Shown here in pieces: positions 1 to 11,863 of a DNA stretch of 64,000 bases. Positions within the stretch are counted from its first letter, which is position 1, and every line of letters begins with the position of its first letter. Below the pieces are notes generated by a model. It ran no database searches. It was not told the origin of the DNA and saw only the letters and a list, made by a program, of their open reading frames with translations. The stretch is from Podarcis raffonei (lineage: Eukaryota; Chordata; Lepidosauria; Squamata; Lacertidae). The stretch covers positions 51,169,520 to 51,233,519 of the forward strand of contig NC_070602.1 in the NCBI RefSeq assembly GCF_027172205.1. Direction: 5' to 3'. Both the position numbers and the translations under genes were made by a program.

Positions 1-80
1 AGCATGCAGCCACAAAAGGCAGGTAGCCTTCAAAAAACACCTCAAATCTCTATTTGTTATTGATATTATGCTACTTAGGT

Positions 81-81
<1 letters not shown>

Positions 82-111
<30 letters not shown>
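82..111. repeat. (TG)n microsatellite
   Basis: An uninterrupted GT/TG dinucleotide run of about 30 bp. Simple repeats like this are common in vertebrate intergenic DNA and no function is implied. Confidence 0.95.
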
Positions 112-113
<2 letters not shown>

Positions 114-473
114 ACACAGAAACACCCCCCCAGATCAGTTTTGGAACATTTTTTTTCATATTCTGAAAGTGTTTTGTTCATCCACACCAAATTACAGAGC
201 CAGCCATGTCTTGGGAAGCTGCCTTTTGCTCTTCACTGTTCAATACTATACAAAGTGAACGCTTATTGGAAAACTGAGGCATTGAAATCATGCAGCAGCA
301 CAACACCATCCAGAAAACCTTCCCTATAAACTAACAGGATCAGGGCACATATCTCATGCCTAAATTCACACCACTGCAAGTACCAAAAATTGAAGTATCC
401 CATCAATTGGGGGAGGGCCAGAATTTGCTTTTACAGTTCAAGTCTATTGCGCTAAAGCTAAGAATACAAAATG

Positions 474-545
474 AGCCCTGCTGGATCAGAGCAAAGGCCC
501 ATCTAGTCCAGCATTCTGTTGTCATAGTGGTCAACCAATGCCTGT
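474..545 (+). repeat. Fragment of a dispersed reptile repeat
   Basis: The words 'gctggatcagagcaaagg' and 'catctagtccagcattctgt' are typical of a short dispersed repeat that I recognise from sauropsid genomes but cannot name securely. A more decayed relative appears at 29541..29605 in PEX16 intron 1. It runs directly into the SINE fragment that follows. Confidence 0.5.
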
Positions 546-559
546 GGGACTGCTCCTGT

Positions 560-731
560 GGGAAGGTAAACGGTGTTTCCATGCGCTGCTCTGGTTCGCC
601 AGAAGCGGCTTAGTCATGCTGGCCACATGACCCGGAAGCTGTATGCCAGCTCCCTTGGCCAATAAAGTGAGATGAGCGACGCAACCCCAGAGTCGTCCGT
701 GACTGGTCAGGGGTCCCTTTACCTTTTTAAT
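560..731 (+). mobile_element. 3' part of a squamate tRNA-derived SINE
   Basis: The sequence runs through 'cagaagcggcttagtcatgc', 'gagatgagcgacgcaacccc' and ends in 'gggtccctttacctttt'. These same blocks occur, reverse-complemented, in the full-length SINE at 25804..26173, so this is the 3' half of that family in plus orientation. The tRNA-like head is missing here. Confidence 0.8.
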
Positions 732-740
732 CCTGTGGGA

Positions 741-1936
741 AGCTTGCACGCAGGACATGAGAGTAATACTCCTCTCCCACTCATGTTCCCCAACAACTGG
801 TAATCAGAGACATACTGCCTCTGACATTGGAGCTGATATATAGTCATCATGCCTGATAACTATTGATAGCCTTCTTCTCCATAAACAGCAGAGTAGTTAA
901 AAGCAACACATTTTGACTAATTTTGACTCCTATATTTTTTGTAAGCTTAAAATAGCAGGACGATTGCTACTGACATCTACAGGTGCCAGCTTCTCAACTA
1001 GAAGCAGTAGGTGGAGGCAGGCAGCCTACCAGTTCACTTCACCTTCATCCCTCCAAGGCAAGGCAAGAAGGTTGGCCAAGTGAGTAACTAGTGGAAAAAA
1101 CAGGGGGAGGGAGGCACAGCAGCTGCTTTCTCTTTTAGAGCCTCCCTTAAAGAGACAGGCATAATTTCTGCTTTGAGCACCAAGCAACCTTAGCTTCTTA
1201 GACATATTTGCAGGGCACATGGAACGCTTAGACTACATTCATGACATCTAGAAACCACTTATTTTAAATAATCACATGTCAACCACACTGGGTCTAAATA
1301 AATGTTGTCTAAGGAAAGGCATAGACTTTAGCTTTTCTATACCTGGCCTTGCCCCCAACTGCTGAAAGTCTATCATTTCCCTTCCCACATTCATCTTGGG
1401 ACATCATGGTTGGCTGGGTTCCCATGCCATTTTACTTTGTGCTGCCTGGAGAGGATTGCAGTTCCTCCCATTAATTTGCAGTGCTGTAATGGGATACGTT
1501 CCACAAGGGCAGTTCCTTCTACTTCCGTACTCTTAGAGAATGAAAAGAACAATCAGTACTGAGATTCTGCAAGTCTGCTTGGAACTTGCACCCCTGTCTC
1601 TAAAACACTTTCTGTCATGTAGACCTCCTCAATAAATGACTCCTCCCACATTCAGCTTCTGTGCTTACTCACACCATAATCATTCTTCCTGCATTGGGGC
1701 GGGGGGGGGCGGGGCAGGGGGAGAGCACCTAGAATATGCATTCTCATGACCTCAAATAGCTCAGAATATGCAGAGCCTAACTTTGTGCCTTGCAATTATG
1801 CAGCACACCAACAACATTCCAAAACTCCGCTCCAGGTGGAAATTATGCACACATTTAGTGCTGTGGTTTGAAGGGCACAAACAATGGTTCGTAACAACCA
1901 GAACTGGTGACTGCTCCCGAAAATATAATACTGGAA
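741..1936. other. No gene or clear repeat recognised
   Basis: About 1.2 kb of AT-moderate sequence with only short open frames and no motif I recognise, apart from the G-rich run at 1696..1721. Confidence 0.6.
1696..1721 (+). other. G-rich run, potential G-quadruplex
   Basis: A 26-bp tract contains at least four G runs of four or more, separated by single C or CA bases. This satisfies the usual quadruplex pattern on the plus strand. There is no neighbouring gene to regulate, so any role is unsupported. Confidence 0.6.
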
Positions 1937-1952
1937 ATCACCTTGGAATTTA
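1937..1952. repeat. Left target-site duplication of the inverted L1
   Basis: The 16-bp word 'atcaccttggaattta' abuts the poly-T (L1 poly-A on the minus strand). The identical word recurs at 5207..5222 on the other side of the L1. Confidence 0.92.
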
Positions 1953-3391
1953 TTTTTTTTTTTTATAATATTTTTTATTACGTTTCTTTCCAAATTTTAT
2001 ACATTACAAACAAGGAGTTTGCAAGAAACCATTTTTTTTTTTTTTAAACAAAAATCCCAAATTGAACTTCCCCACCCCTTCCGATTCTGCGTTCTTTATA
2101 TTAACAATGTCAGCAATTTGTTACCTTATGTCATACCTTATTGTAACTTTTACATGTTATGTATCTATATTCAATATATTATGTCAGAATTTTTATACCT
2201 TTAAAATAAACATAACATGTTCAATTTCATATTATCTCCTTTTCTCTTTTATCACTTAGTTTACTATTTACTTAATCATAATTGCTAAAGCGTATCATTT
2301 TCAAATCATGCACCGTCTTAAGATTCATACAGTTTGTAATACTTTTGCAAGTAGTCTTTAAACTTTTTCCAGTCCACCTCAATTGTTTCTACATCCAAAT
2401 CTCGGATTCTGCCGGTCAGTTCAGCTATCTCCATGTAGTCCATCAACTGCGTCTGCCATTCCTCCAGCGTGGGTAAATCTTGTGTCTTCCAGTTCTTTGC
2501 GATGAGTATTCTTGCTGCTGTACTAGCATACATAAACAAAGTTCTGTCCTTCTTTAACACTTTCTGGTCTACCATGCCCAACAGGAAGGCCTCTGGTTTC
2601 TTGGGAAAGGTATACCTAAATACCTTTTTCAACTCATTGTAAATCATTTCCCAGAAAGCCTTAACCTTTGGGCATGTCCACCAGAGGTGAAAGAAAGTCC
2701 CCTCTGCTTCCTTACACTTCCAACATTTATTGTCAGACAGGTGATGTATCTTAGCTAACTTGACTGGGGTCATGTACCACCGGTATATCATTTTCATAAT
2801 GTTTTCCTTCAAGGCCGTACTGGCCGTAAATTTCATTCCGGTGTTCCATAACCTTTCCCAGTCTTCAAACATAATGTTGTGTCCAACATCCTGTGCCCAT
2901 TTAATCATAGCAGATTTAACTGTCTCATCCTGTAAATTCCACATAAGCAGCAAGTTATACATTCTAGATAACAGCTTTGTCTTTGGTTCTAACAATTCTG
3001 TCTCTAGTTTCGACTTTTCCACCTGGAAACCAACTTTTTTGTCCATTTTGAAAACCTCTTGAATTTGAGCATAATGTAGCCAGTCTCGCACCTTATTTTT
3101 TAGTTTGTCCTGGCTCTGCAACTTCCAATTGTCTCCAATTTTTTCAGTCAATTCCCAATATTTCGGCCAATAGGCCTCCATATTGGGTCTTTTTCGGGCC
3201 TTGGCCTCCACTGGTGATAGCCACCTCGGAGTTTTACTCTCTAGTAAGTCTTTATATTTCATCCAGACTGCAAAAATTGCTTTTCTGACAATGTGGCTTT
3301 TAAACAATTTATGTGCTTTAACCTTGTCGTACCATAGGTATGCGTGCCATCCAAAAGCATTATTAAAACCTTCCAGATCTAGGACATCGGT
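1953..3391 (-). mobile_element. L1 LINE, 3' half (ORF2 C-terminus and 3' UTR), minus strand
   Basis: The minus strand is open from above 3307 down to 2318 and encodes the C-terminal third of L1 ORF2p. The last part carries a cysteine-histidine motif, CWKCKEAEGTFFHLWWTC, typical of L1 ORF2 C-termini. The frame can be read upstream of its first Met, with NTDVLDLEGFNNAFGW near 3391, so it is a continuation of a longer protein. A short A/T-rich 3' UTR ends in a poly-A that appears as poly-T at about 1953..1965. The piece continues, in inverted orientation, the reverse-transcriptase half at 3409..5206. It is a LINE and not a host gene. Confidence 0.95.
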
Positions 3392-3425
3392 GTTATGAGA
3401 GGGTTTCTGTTATGAGAGGGTTTCT
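3392..3425. repeat. 17-bp tandem duplication at the L1 inversion joint
   Basis: The word 'gttatgagagggtttct' occurs twice in a row (3392..3408 and 3409..3425) exactly where the minus-strand and plus-strand halves of the L1 meet. The second copy belongs to the plus-strand ORF2 frame and the first looks like extra filler. Confidence 0.9.
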
Positions 3426-5206
3426 GATACAACAGAATTCAATCAAGAAAAAACTCTGGAACGGAAAGAAGGACAAAATATTGGAGAAAATACACCAAGG
3501 AGAAAAAAAACTGAGAACCAAACCAAAGTCCAAGGAGGTGCTGAGAGAAATTAAATTCCACCAAGCAGAATACTCAAAATTGATCAATCAGGAGATTGAA
3601 TGGAAAATAAAACAGATGAAGCAAAGATCTTTTGAATCAGCAAATAAATGTGGAAAGCTGCTAGCTTGGCAGCTGAAAAAAAGACAAAAGCTAAACACGA
3701 TAACAAATCTAGAGATTGATGGAAGGACCGTACAGAAACCAGAAGAAATTAGGAGGTGCTTCCACAGATACTTCAAAGAACTGTATGCACAGGGGCCCCA
3801 GAAAGAATCAGAGATAGATCAATTTTTAAAGATAAATGGACTATCAAAAATAACTCAAGATAAAAGATCAATCTTGAACTCTATAATAACCACACAGGAA
3901 ATTGAAGGTGCCATTCAGAATATGCAACTAGGCAAATCTCCAGGCCCGGATGGACTTACCTCCAAATATTACAAGGTTCTGAAGGACTATTTGATACAAC
4001 CTTTGTTGGAGGTATGTAACCAGATTATGGATGGGAAGAGGGCACCAGAAACGTGGAAAGAAGCCTTCATCACATTGATACCTAAGTCAGAATCTGAAAA
4101 GACTCAGCTTAAAAACTACCGTCCCATCTCACTCCTAAATGTGGATTACAAAATATTTGCAGACATTTTGGCAAATAGACTTAAAAAAGTCTTAAATGAA
4201 GTAATTCATAAAGACCAAGCTGGCTTTCTCCCTGGTAGACATTTATATGAGAACACTAGAAACATCATTGACATTTTAGAACTTTTGCAGACTAACAGGA
4301 ACACAAGGGCGGTGTTAATCTTTATTGATGCGGAGAAAGCATTTGACAATATATCTTGGATGTTTATGAAGAAGAACTTGGAGGGGATGGGAGTGGGACG
4401 GGGGTTTGAGAATGGATTACATGCAATCTATTCAGAACAAAAAGCTAAATTAATAGTGAACAATGTGGTGACGGAGGAATTTAAAATTGAAAAAGGGACA
4501 CGACAAGGGTGCCCTCTATCCCCTCTGTTATTTATTTCAGTCCTGGAGGTGCTATTGAATATGATCAGAGAGGACCGGTTGGTACAAGGGATAGAGGTCG
4601 GAGTGAAACAATATAAACTGAAAGCTTTTGCAGATGACCTAGTTTTGACACTGCAGGAGCCAGAATCCAGTACAAAAAGAGTTCTCGAACTTATATCTGA
4701 ATTTGGTCGGGTGGCGGGATTTAGGTTGAATAAACAAAAAACTAAGGTTCTGACCAAAAATTTAACAATTACAGAAACAGAGGGGTTTCAGAGAGAAACA
4801 GAACTGAATGTGGTTAAAAAAGTGAAATACCTTGGGATCTATTTGTCCTCCAAGAATTTGAATTTATTTAAGGATAATTATGAGAAATGTTGGTTGGAAG
4901 TTAAAAAGGATTTAGAAATTTGGTCAAGATTGAAACTTTCCTTGTTGGGAAGAATTGCAGCTATAAAAATGAATGTGTTGCCGAAAATGTTATTTTTGTT
5001 TCAAACCTTACAGATCGTGGACAGAGTGGATTGCTTTGGAAAATGGCAGAAGGATATATCTAGATTTATCTGGCAGGGCAAAAAGCCCCGAATAAAGTTT
5101 AAAATATTAACAGATTCGAAAGAAAGAGGGGGGTTTGCCCTGCCGGACTTGAGGTTGTATTATGAAGCTGCAGCCTTCTGCTGGCTGAAAGATTGGTTTT
5201 TGTTGG
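3409..5206 (+). mobile_element. L1 LINE, inverted 5' part (ORF2 reverse-transcriptase domain)
   Basis: One open frame of about 600 codons (3412 to 5206, then running into flank) encodes the linker and reverse transcriptase of L1 ORF2p. Visible motifs in order are SPGPDGLTSKYYK, LIPKSES..NYRPISLLNVDYKI, DQAGFLPGRH, IDAEKAFDNISW, GTRQGCPLSPLLF and the catalytic AFADDLVL. The endonuclease domain is absent, so the copy is 5'-truncated. The protein stops at ..LKDWFLLD and resumes on the opposite strand at NTDVLDLEG near 3391. No stop interrupts the RT region, which points to a recent insertion. Confidence 0.95.
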
Positions 5207-5222
5207 ATCACCTTGGAATTTA
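5207..5222. repeat. Right target-site duplication of the inverted L1
   Basis: Identical 16-bp partner of 1937..1952. Both halves of the L1 therefore entered in a single event. Confidence 0.92.
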
Positions 5223-5930
5223 AACTGCCCACAGAATCCCAAATTGTTAAAAGATATAACTGACATCATGATACGTGAGACAAAAGATGGATAACAGCCA
5301 CAGTTGGCGTTCACATATTTGCAAATGGACTGGCATGAATACACAATGCCAGCTGCCCACCCAGTGTCCTCTTTAGGCGGAGTTATTTCTGGCACTGTAG
5401 TAACAGTAGCAATACACAAGTCTCCTGTCTGCCTAAGGAGAAGCAACCACACTAAAAATAGGGAAATCTCTATGATTGGACATGAGGCAAGGTGGTTAAA
5501 GCTATCTGCATAGCTCTCCAGTACTTTGCTGGCCAAGACCATTGGCTGTTTCACCGACAGTGACAGATATGCACACTATATATAGGGGTAGGCACTGCAA
5601 GCCTCTAAGTGAGCAGGGGAGAGGATTTGCAAAACCTGGGTCCTGCTAGACCGAGCGTGGCTTCCATGCCAGAAAACTGGAACAAAGAGCAGAACTGCTT
5701 GGTAGAGACTGGGTTGCAGGAGGTGTGGTTTAAAATTTTAAGCTTCAAAATTCCTGATCCTGAACAGAGGTATGCACTCTTTATAGTAGCACCATAAGAT
5801 CCACTCTCAGCCCATGGCACTTTCTCAACAGTATATTGAGAAAGAGGCCAGGGGTTTTCCTCCCTGCCCCCAATCAACTGGTATAAAATTTTTATGAAAT
5901 AAATAAAAATAAATTGTGCTTGAGGGGATT
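5223..5930. other. No gene recognised
   Basis: Non-repetitive sequence with short open frames on both strands, none resembling a known protein. Confidence 0.55.
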
Positions 5931-6245
5931 AGGCCAGGATGGGAAACCTCAGGCTAGGAACCAAATGTGGCCCTCCAGGACTCCGTATCAGGCTACACCT
6001 GGCCCTCATGAAGTTATTGGGTGTTTTTGCCCAGCTAGAATTGCCATTGAACGCTGCTAATGCCTCTTACTTGCCTAAATGAAGGACAGAGAGTGTACGT
6101 AGACACTAGCCTACTGCACGAAGGTAAAATCTGCACATTTGTTTTGCCCACTTTTTGCTCTGGCTCCACCCACTATTGGCAGTTCGCCTTCAGAAGGCTG
6201 CCCAAGTAGCCCACAGCCTGAAAAAGGCTCCCCAGCTCTGGATTA
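5931..6245. repeat. Decayed dispersed repeat, possibly hAT-like
   Basis: The ends 'ggatgggaaacctcaggc' and 'ggctccccagctctgg', with 'gtggccctccagg' inside, resemble non-autonomous hAT-type repeats of reptiles. The copy is diverged and its exact ends are uncertain. Confidence 0.45.
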
Positions 6246-7134
6246 GACAAGTTAATCCTACCATAAGAAACATCCCTGGAATCAGTGATAAAGAGATTCA
6301 CAATGAAAATGCTTAGTACAGTAGTAGCTGAGACGAAGTTATACAACATCATATTTTAAATATGTGTCTGGAGAAGCAGAGTTGTATTTCTATTGCACCT
6401 CTATCCAAAAGAGATCTGTAGCTCTGACAAAAGAGCCACTAATAATCACATTTCCTGCTAGAAGCAAGATATAGAGAAGTATCAGATGAAGAATTATCTT
6501 AGTGCACGGGACAAACAGTGACAAGTATTGCAACTAAGAATCTACAACCTTTTTAAAAAAGAACCCACTGAGTTCTGCAGTGTCTGGTTAGTAAGAAAGG
6601 AAGAGCAAATAGATTTTAACAGGTTATGACATCGACCGATTTAATTTATATATATTTATTTTAATGTATTTAAAATAAAGTATTGCATTAATGAATTTCA
6701 TTATTTATTGTTTGCTTACTTACATTTGAATGCATCCATGGATGGTTGATCAGATTTTTAAATTGTAAGCCACCTTGAGGACTTGAGTCAAAGCAGAATA
6801 TGAATTTAAAAGAATAATAAGAATAGCTCACAGTGACAAGTAGTCCACAAGTGGACTAAGACTCACTCCATATTCATAATAAAAATGTTACAATTTTTCA
6901 CAGGCTTCCTCATTCTATTGCATTGTTCTCAGCATAGCATTCAAGTTTTTGCAAAAGTTAATGGGGTGTTGTTGTTTTTTTTCAAGGGGGTTGTTGGCAA
7001 GGAGAAGCTTAATGGCAGTGTTAGAGTGGTGTGTGCAAGTTGGGGGCAGCAGATGCATATGATTAGGGCAATATGACCCCAATCCACAAAGGAAAGGAGG
7101 AATTTAACAACCCAATGGCAACCCAAACACCATA
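6246..7134. other. No gene recognised; AT-rich
   Basis: Contains an AT-rich stretch at about 6640..6720 and, at 6766..6815, a 'taagccaccttgaggacttg' word resembling the 3' tail of old L2-like repeats. No coding exon was recognised. Confidence 0.5.
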
Positions 7135-7290
7135 AATTTAAGGCACATGTAAAAAAACTCTACCCCAAAGAATCATGGGAACTGTAGCTTAAGGATTCTG
7201 GGAACTGTAGCTCTGTGAGGGAGTAAGCTGCAGTTCCCAGGATTCTTTGCAGTGGGGAAATGTGCTTTGAATGTATGGTGTGTACACAGT
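7135..7290. repeat. Palindromic MITE-like repeat
   Basis: The words 'gggaactgtagct' (twice) and 'agctgcagttcccaggattct' form imperfect inverted arms around 7165..7250. This composition is typical of non-autonomous DNA transposons in reptile genomes. The family assignment (hAT-like) is an inference. Confidence 0.55.
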
Positions 7291-8810
7291 CAGACTCTGT
7301 TGCTTTACATTGCAATCCTTTTGCATTCTCTTCCTTCCTATTTCTACTTATATCTACGCAAACCCAATTAGAGCTGGGAGGAAAATACAAGATTCACACC
7401 GGTATCTCCCAGTTACACATACCATAATCCACATGCGTGGAATTGCAACTTTTGTAGTACGGTAGGATGGAGGTCTTTGCGCATGGGGGAGCCAGTATGC
7501 CAGAAAGAAACTCTTCCAATTTATCCCTGCTTGCAGCACGAAGAGCTCATTCCCTGACGTTGGACACTCCTCACAGACACACACAGGGGCATGTTGCTGA
7601 ACAAGAAATAGAGAGAATGGAGGAGTGGGGAATTAATAGCAGAAAGCAAAGAAGATCATAAATCCAAATGAAGTGTTGATGGAATCACAAACCACAACTG
7701 AGTGGCCTATGCATTTTACAACCTGCTGAGCTGATTTATTCCGGACTGGACTGTCAAGCCCAGAGGTTAGGCTGTGAAACAAATGGGGAAACAAACCCAT
7801 GGTGAGGAGGAGAATCTCTTCTTCCTTCAATGAGATTTGAAACGGAAAGCTCTCTATAAAAAAGAAAACGCTCCAGTGCCCCCTCATACTGATCAATAGC
7901 CCCAAGGTCTGTAACTGTATAGGTCTCACATGATCAAGGGTGCAATCCCACACAGAGTTTCCTAGGCACGAGTCCCATTGAACACAGCACTTCTAAATGC
8001 ATAAAAGGACTGAACTGCAAACTAGTGAACGGACGTCCCTCTGAGTGGTCAACTAATGTAAGGTTCTCCATGAAGAGAGATTCTTTACTGAAATGGAGAC
8101 TTGTGAACGGTAAGTGAATTGCCCTCGTGCTCTAAAGGATGAATCATAAAAAATGAAGTCCAAATAAATGAGATTACAGCTTGGGTTGTTGTTTTGTCAG
8201 CAAGCTCTTATTCTTTGCTGCATTTTATTAGTTGAAACGGCATTTTGTAAGAGTTTGTTCTGTTGCATATAAACGTTCTATTATTGTCATTGCTGTTAGA
8301 TGCCCTGAGTGTGGGATGGGTGATATATAAATTGCTTAGTAAACAGTCATCCTCTGCAGGTTCATTTAAGACATACTTCCTATATCTGTGTGCATTCTTT
8401 CTAGCAGTTTCTTTTGATAGGGAGAACACGCGATTATGCAGAGTGAGAGGTCAGCATTCTTCTTGCTTTTTATCTACACCAAATGCACAAAAAATTGGGA
8501 AATGAGCACCACAATGGGCTTGCTTATATTTGCCTTCAATACTGGGACTATGACATGCTGGATCTGGACTAGTAATATAACACACCACTATTATAACACA
8601 CTAGACTCATCTGTTTAACAAGCAAAAGCATTTACTATTCTTTCATCCAAGATGGTCCCATTTTTTCATTCTACCTGTTGGGAAATATTTAACTTCCATA
8701 AGAGCAGAAGGTTCCTAATACTTCCACAAAAAATTCCTTTCGCCCCAGCCAAGAATGTGCATTTTGAATGGCTCTATTAAAACCTTTGATAACATGCTTG
8801 ACATTAGATT
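7291..8810. other. No gene recognised
   Basis: Short open frames only. A decayed dispersed repeat ('gtgcaatcccacacagag..gtcccattgaacacagc') lies at about 7938..7990. At 8298..8335 there is a 'gatgccctgagtgtggg..gatatataaat' word like an old LINE tail. Confidence 0.5.
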
Positions 8811-8828
8811 TCTAATATTTAGAGAACT
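8811..8828. repeat. Left target-site duplication of L1
   Basis: The 18-bp word 'tctaatatttagagaact' precedes the L1 and recurs exactly at 9682..9699 after its A-rich tail. Confidence 0.93.
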
Positions 8829-9681
8829 TTTGTACAAAAGATGAAGAGGTAAAAGCAGTAATGATACACTGGGCAAGAGACTTTGGTTATAATATACAGT
8901 ATGATGATTGGATGAAATTATGGAATGAAAGGTTAAAATTTACGGCATGTACTGCATTGAAAGAAAATGTAATGAAAATGTTCTACAGATGGTATATAAC
9001 GCCAGTTAAACTGGCCAAAATGTATAAAACATGCAATAAGTGTTGGAAATGTAAAGAAAAAGAAGGTACTTTCTATCATATGTGGTGGGAGTGTAAAAGG
9101 GTGAAAGACTTCTGGGAAATGATATACAATGAATTGAAAAAGATGTTGAAATATACGTTCGTTAAAAAACCAGAGGCCTTTCTATTAGGAATGGTAGGAA
9201 ACGAAATTAATAAGAGAGACTGTAAACTGTTTCAATATGCAGTGACTGCCGCAAGGATACTTCTGGCCCAAAGATGGAAACAGGAAGAAATTCCAACAGT
9301 GGAAGAATGGAGAAGGAAATTGACGGAATATGCAGAATTGGACAAATTGACTGGGAAGATTCGATATCAGAAAGACCAAAAGTTTATCGAGGACTGGGGG
9401 AAATTTACAGAATATCTGAAAAATATATGTGATGTACAGACAACGCTTGTTGGTTTTGAAGAGACTCTGTGAGATAGTAAGAAATATTGCAAAAAAGAGA
9501 GTAAGAGGAAAAGGAGTTGGGAAAGGCAATATCATGTTTAGAAATTTGTCAATAAATAGAAATTTTACGAAAGATTGACAGAGAAACTGAGGGAAGTCAA
9601 AAATTGAAGAATGAGTGCAAAATAATTTGTTGATTGTATAAAATTTGTTTGGAAAATGAATAAAAATTATTTTTTAAAAAA
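8829..9681 (+). mobile_element. 5'-truncated L1 LINE (ORF2 C-terminus and 3' end)
   Basis: An open frame to the stop at 9472 encodes the last 200 or so residues of L1 ORF2p, including MKMFYRWYITPVKLAKMY, the Cys/His motif CWKCKEKEGTFYHMWWEC and KKPEAFLLGMVGNE. A roughly 200-bp 3' UTR ends in 'gaataaaaattattttttaa'. The protein resembles, but is clearly distinct from, the copy at 2318..3307. Exact 18-bp flanking duplications make this a recent insertion. Confidence 0.95.
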
Positions 9682-9699
9682 TCTAATATTTAGAGAACT
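9682..9699. repeat. Right target-site duplication of L1
   Basis: Exact partner of 8811..8828. Confidence 0.93.
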
Positions 9700-9884
9700 A
9701 GGTGCTTGGAAAGGATTAAGTGGAGATGGATCTTTCAAGGCTAGTTAAAACTCTTTTTGCATCTATTCTGCCCTGGACACATGAGTAGTCTGCTCTCCAA
9801 GAATAGGAGACTATGGAGATCCAAATAGGGCACTTAAAGCATAAATGCTCATTAAGCACTTTTAAAAGCTCTGTAAATTAAACC

Positions 9885-9945
9885 ACTACAAAGTCTTGTG
9901 GCACCTTAAAGACTAACAGATTCGTGGTGATCCCCCCCACCAAAA
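9885..9945. repeat. Short dispersed repeat fragment
   Basis: The phrase 'aagtcttgtggcacctta' followed by 'aagactaacagatt' is a familiar dispersed repeat of sauropsid genomes. Its class is not certain to me. Confidence 0.45.
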
Positions 9946-11654
9946 AAACACACCATTCATGGTGTAAAGTCTATTTAACACATGAAGTGTTATCCTCAGA
10001 TAGCCCATGCAGAGAAAAATACAGTGGACAGTGGAATCAAATGACTAGGAAACACAAGAAGTACAGTGTGACACACTTAAAATGCCAATTATTTTAGTGG
10101 AGGCGCTGAAAAGATTTTGGACAGGTCATCCTACTTCTAAATATGCTGTTATGGTTTCCTAATGTTCCCTAGCAGAGAATAAAAATAAAAAGCTTACCAA
10201 CTGCCATTTAAAAACTCCCTTTTAAGACTGCCTTCCTCGACCCCCATTTCCCATGCAGAATATGTTTGGAATGAAAGGTGGGGCTGAATTAGAATGGGGA
10301 AAAGATCTGATCAGACAGCAGTGGAGGGAGGTCTGCAGAGTCCCCCAGGCTCTGCTTTGTGTGTAAGCCAAGTTGCCTTCTGTGATAACAATTCACCTGC
10401 ACTGCTGTGCTAACTGAGGTTCCTGAGGTGAAGGTGTGCTGGTGTGCTGCACAGAAGGCAAATTGTTAGTGAGGGGAAGAGATCTCTTACTGAGTTCTGT
10501 GTAGAATAAACCTCAGTGGCAGACATAAGGACTCTGTGCCTAGCTGAAAAGGACAGGAGGGCTTTTATGTTACAGGCAAGAAAGGGCACCAACGCCCATT
10601 CAAATGAAGTAATGAAAATAGTGGCAATTCAAAATCCATTAGGGGCTTCGCACTTTGTTCCCTTTCCCCTGTCAGTAAAAAAAAAAACACTGCTCTTAGT
10701 ACTCCACATTTCTAGCTCTTGCCAGAAATAATTACAGTAGTCTGTGCCTCAAGACAACTTTGAGTCCACAAGGTCAGAATCAGAGCATCACTCAGCAGTT
10801 TTCACAAGCATTTCAGAAAATCCAGGCAAAACCTTAAAAAAACCCACCCATGTCACCCAGTTCCAGAGCAGAGGCCTTGCCTTCTGAAAGGAAAGGGTTT
10901 TGCCACCAATTTTGACCACTTCCCCCACTTCAGCTCTTGTGGAATAATAGGGGGATCAGAATGTCTTCAACATCTCTCTCTCCCAGGGTCAATCTAGCTC
11001 TTACGCTCCTTTCTTCTTGCCATCCCTTTTATTTCAAAGTTCAATAAACAGGAAGAAAAGGGAAAGGGTCTTGACAAATCCCATCAAGGCTCAGGAAAAA
11101 CCAAGCCTGCCTCCAGCTGACATACCAGGCCCTGCGCTAATGAGAGGTAAGGAGGCACCTAAGAAGAACAGGCAACAGCAAAGAGAAGGAGAAATGAATT
11201 GTTCACATTGCATGCAGTAGACAGCTGCACAAATCACACACTTTCCACACCTAAAAGGGACAAGCACCAGATCCTTGCAGGTCCCCATGCTTGACCAGGG
11301 CTTCTACATCTTGCATCCCAAGAGAGGCAGCCCAGAGGCCAACAGCTGCATCCAGTCAAGAATGGAATTTGCAGCTGAAAGGCTTTTGTGCAAGGGATGC
11401 ACAATAGCCAGGCCAGTACAGGGGAGGGTCAGAGTTAACTCTTTGATCACCACAGCCCCAGAGGGCAAAAAAGAAAGGAACAGCCTGTAGTTGCCATTCT
11501 TTCTAAAATGGCACATATGTTATCATGCATATTCAATCTGATCACTGATCACAGCAGGCCTCTAGTATTATTCAAGCAAAAAGAATATGTGTTCCTAGAA
11601 CTGAGAGCTCCAGCAAGCAGTGAAAAAGCTCATCCCCATCCCATCTCTATAGCA
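9946..11654. other. No gene recognised
   Basis: About 1.7 kb with only short open frames and no recognised family, exon or repeat. Confidence 0.55.
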
Positions 11655-11862
11655 TAACACCAAATACCTTGGATGCTGAACTCCTTGCAAGTTGAACGTT
11701 TTGGCTCCTGAACACCACAAACACAGAAGTGAGTGTTCTGGTTTGCGAACGTTCTTTGGAAGCTTCCTTCAGCCAATTGGAAGCCACACCTTGGTTTCCG
11801 AACGTTTTGGAAGTCGAACAGACTTCCGGAACGGATTCCGTTCGACTTCCAAGGTACCACTG
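11655..11862 (-). mobile_element. MITE of the CAGTNGTACC type, diverged copy
   Basis: It ends in 'ccaaggtaccactgta' at 11848..11863. Internally it shares 'aacgttttggctcctgaac', 'ctggtttgcgaacgttc' and 'agccaattggaagcc' with the complete copy at 17248..17497, in the opposite orientation. A TA dinucleotide follows the terminal CTG. The left end is decayed. Open frames here are shadows of the inverted repeats. Confidence 0.8.
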
Positions 11863-11863
11863 T

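Noticed and set aside
5099-5554. 151-codon minus-strand frame
   Set aside because: It crosses the right end of the inverted L1 and its flank, so it cannot be an old gene.
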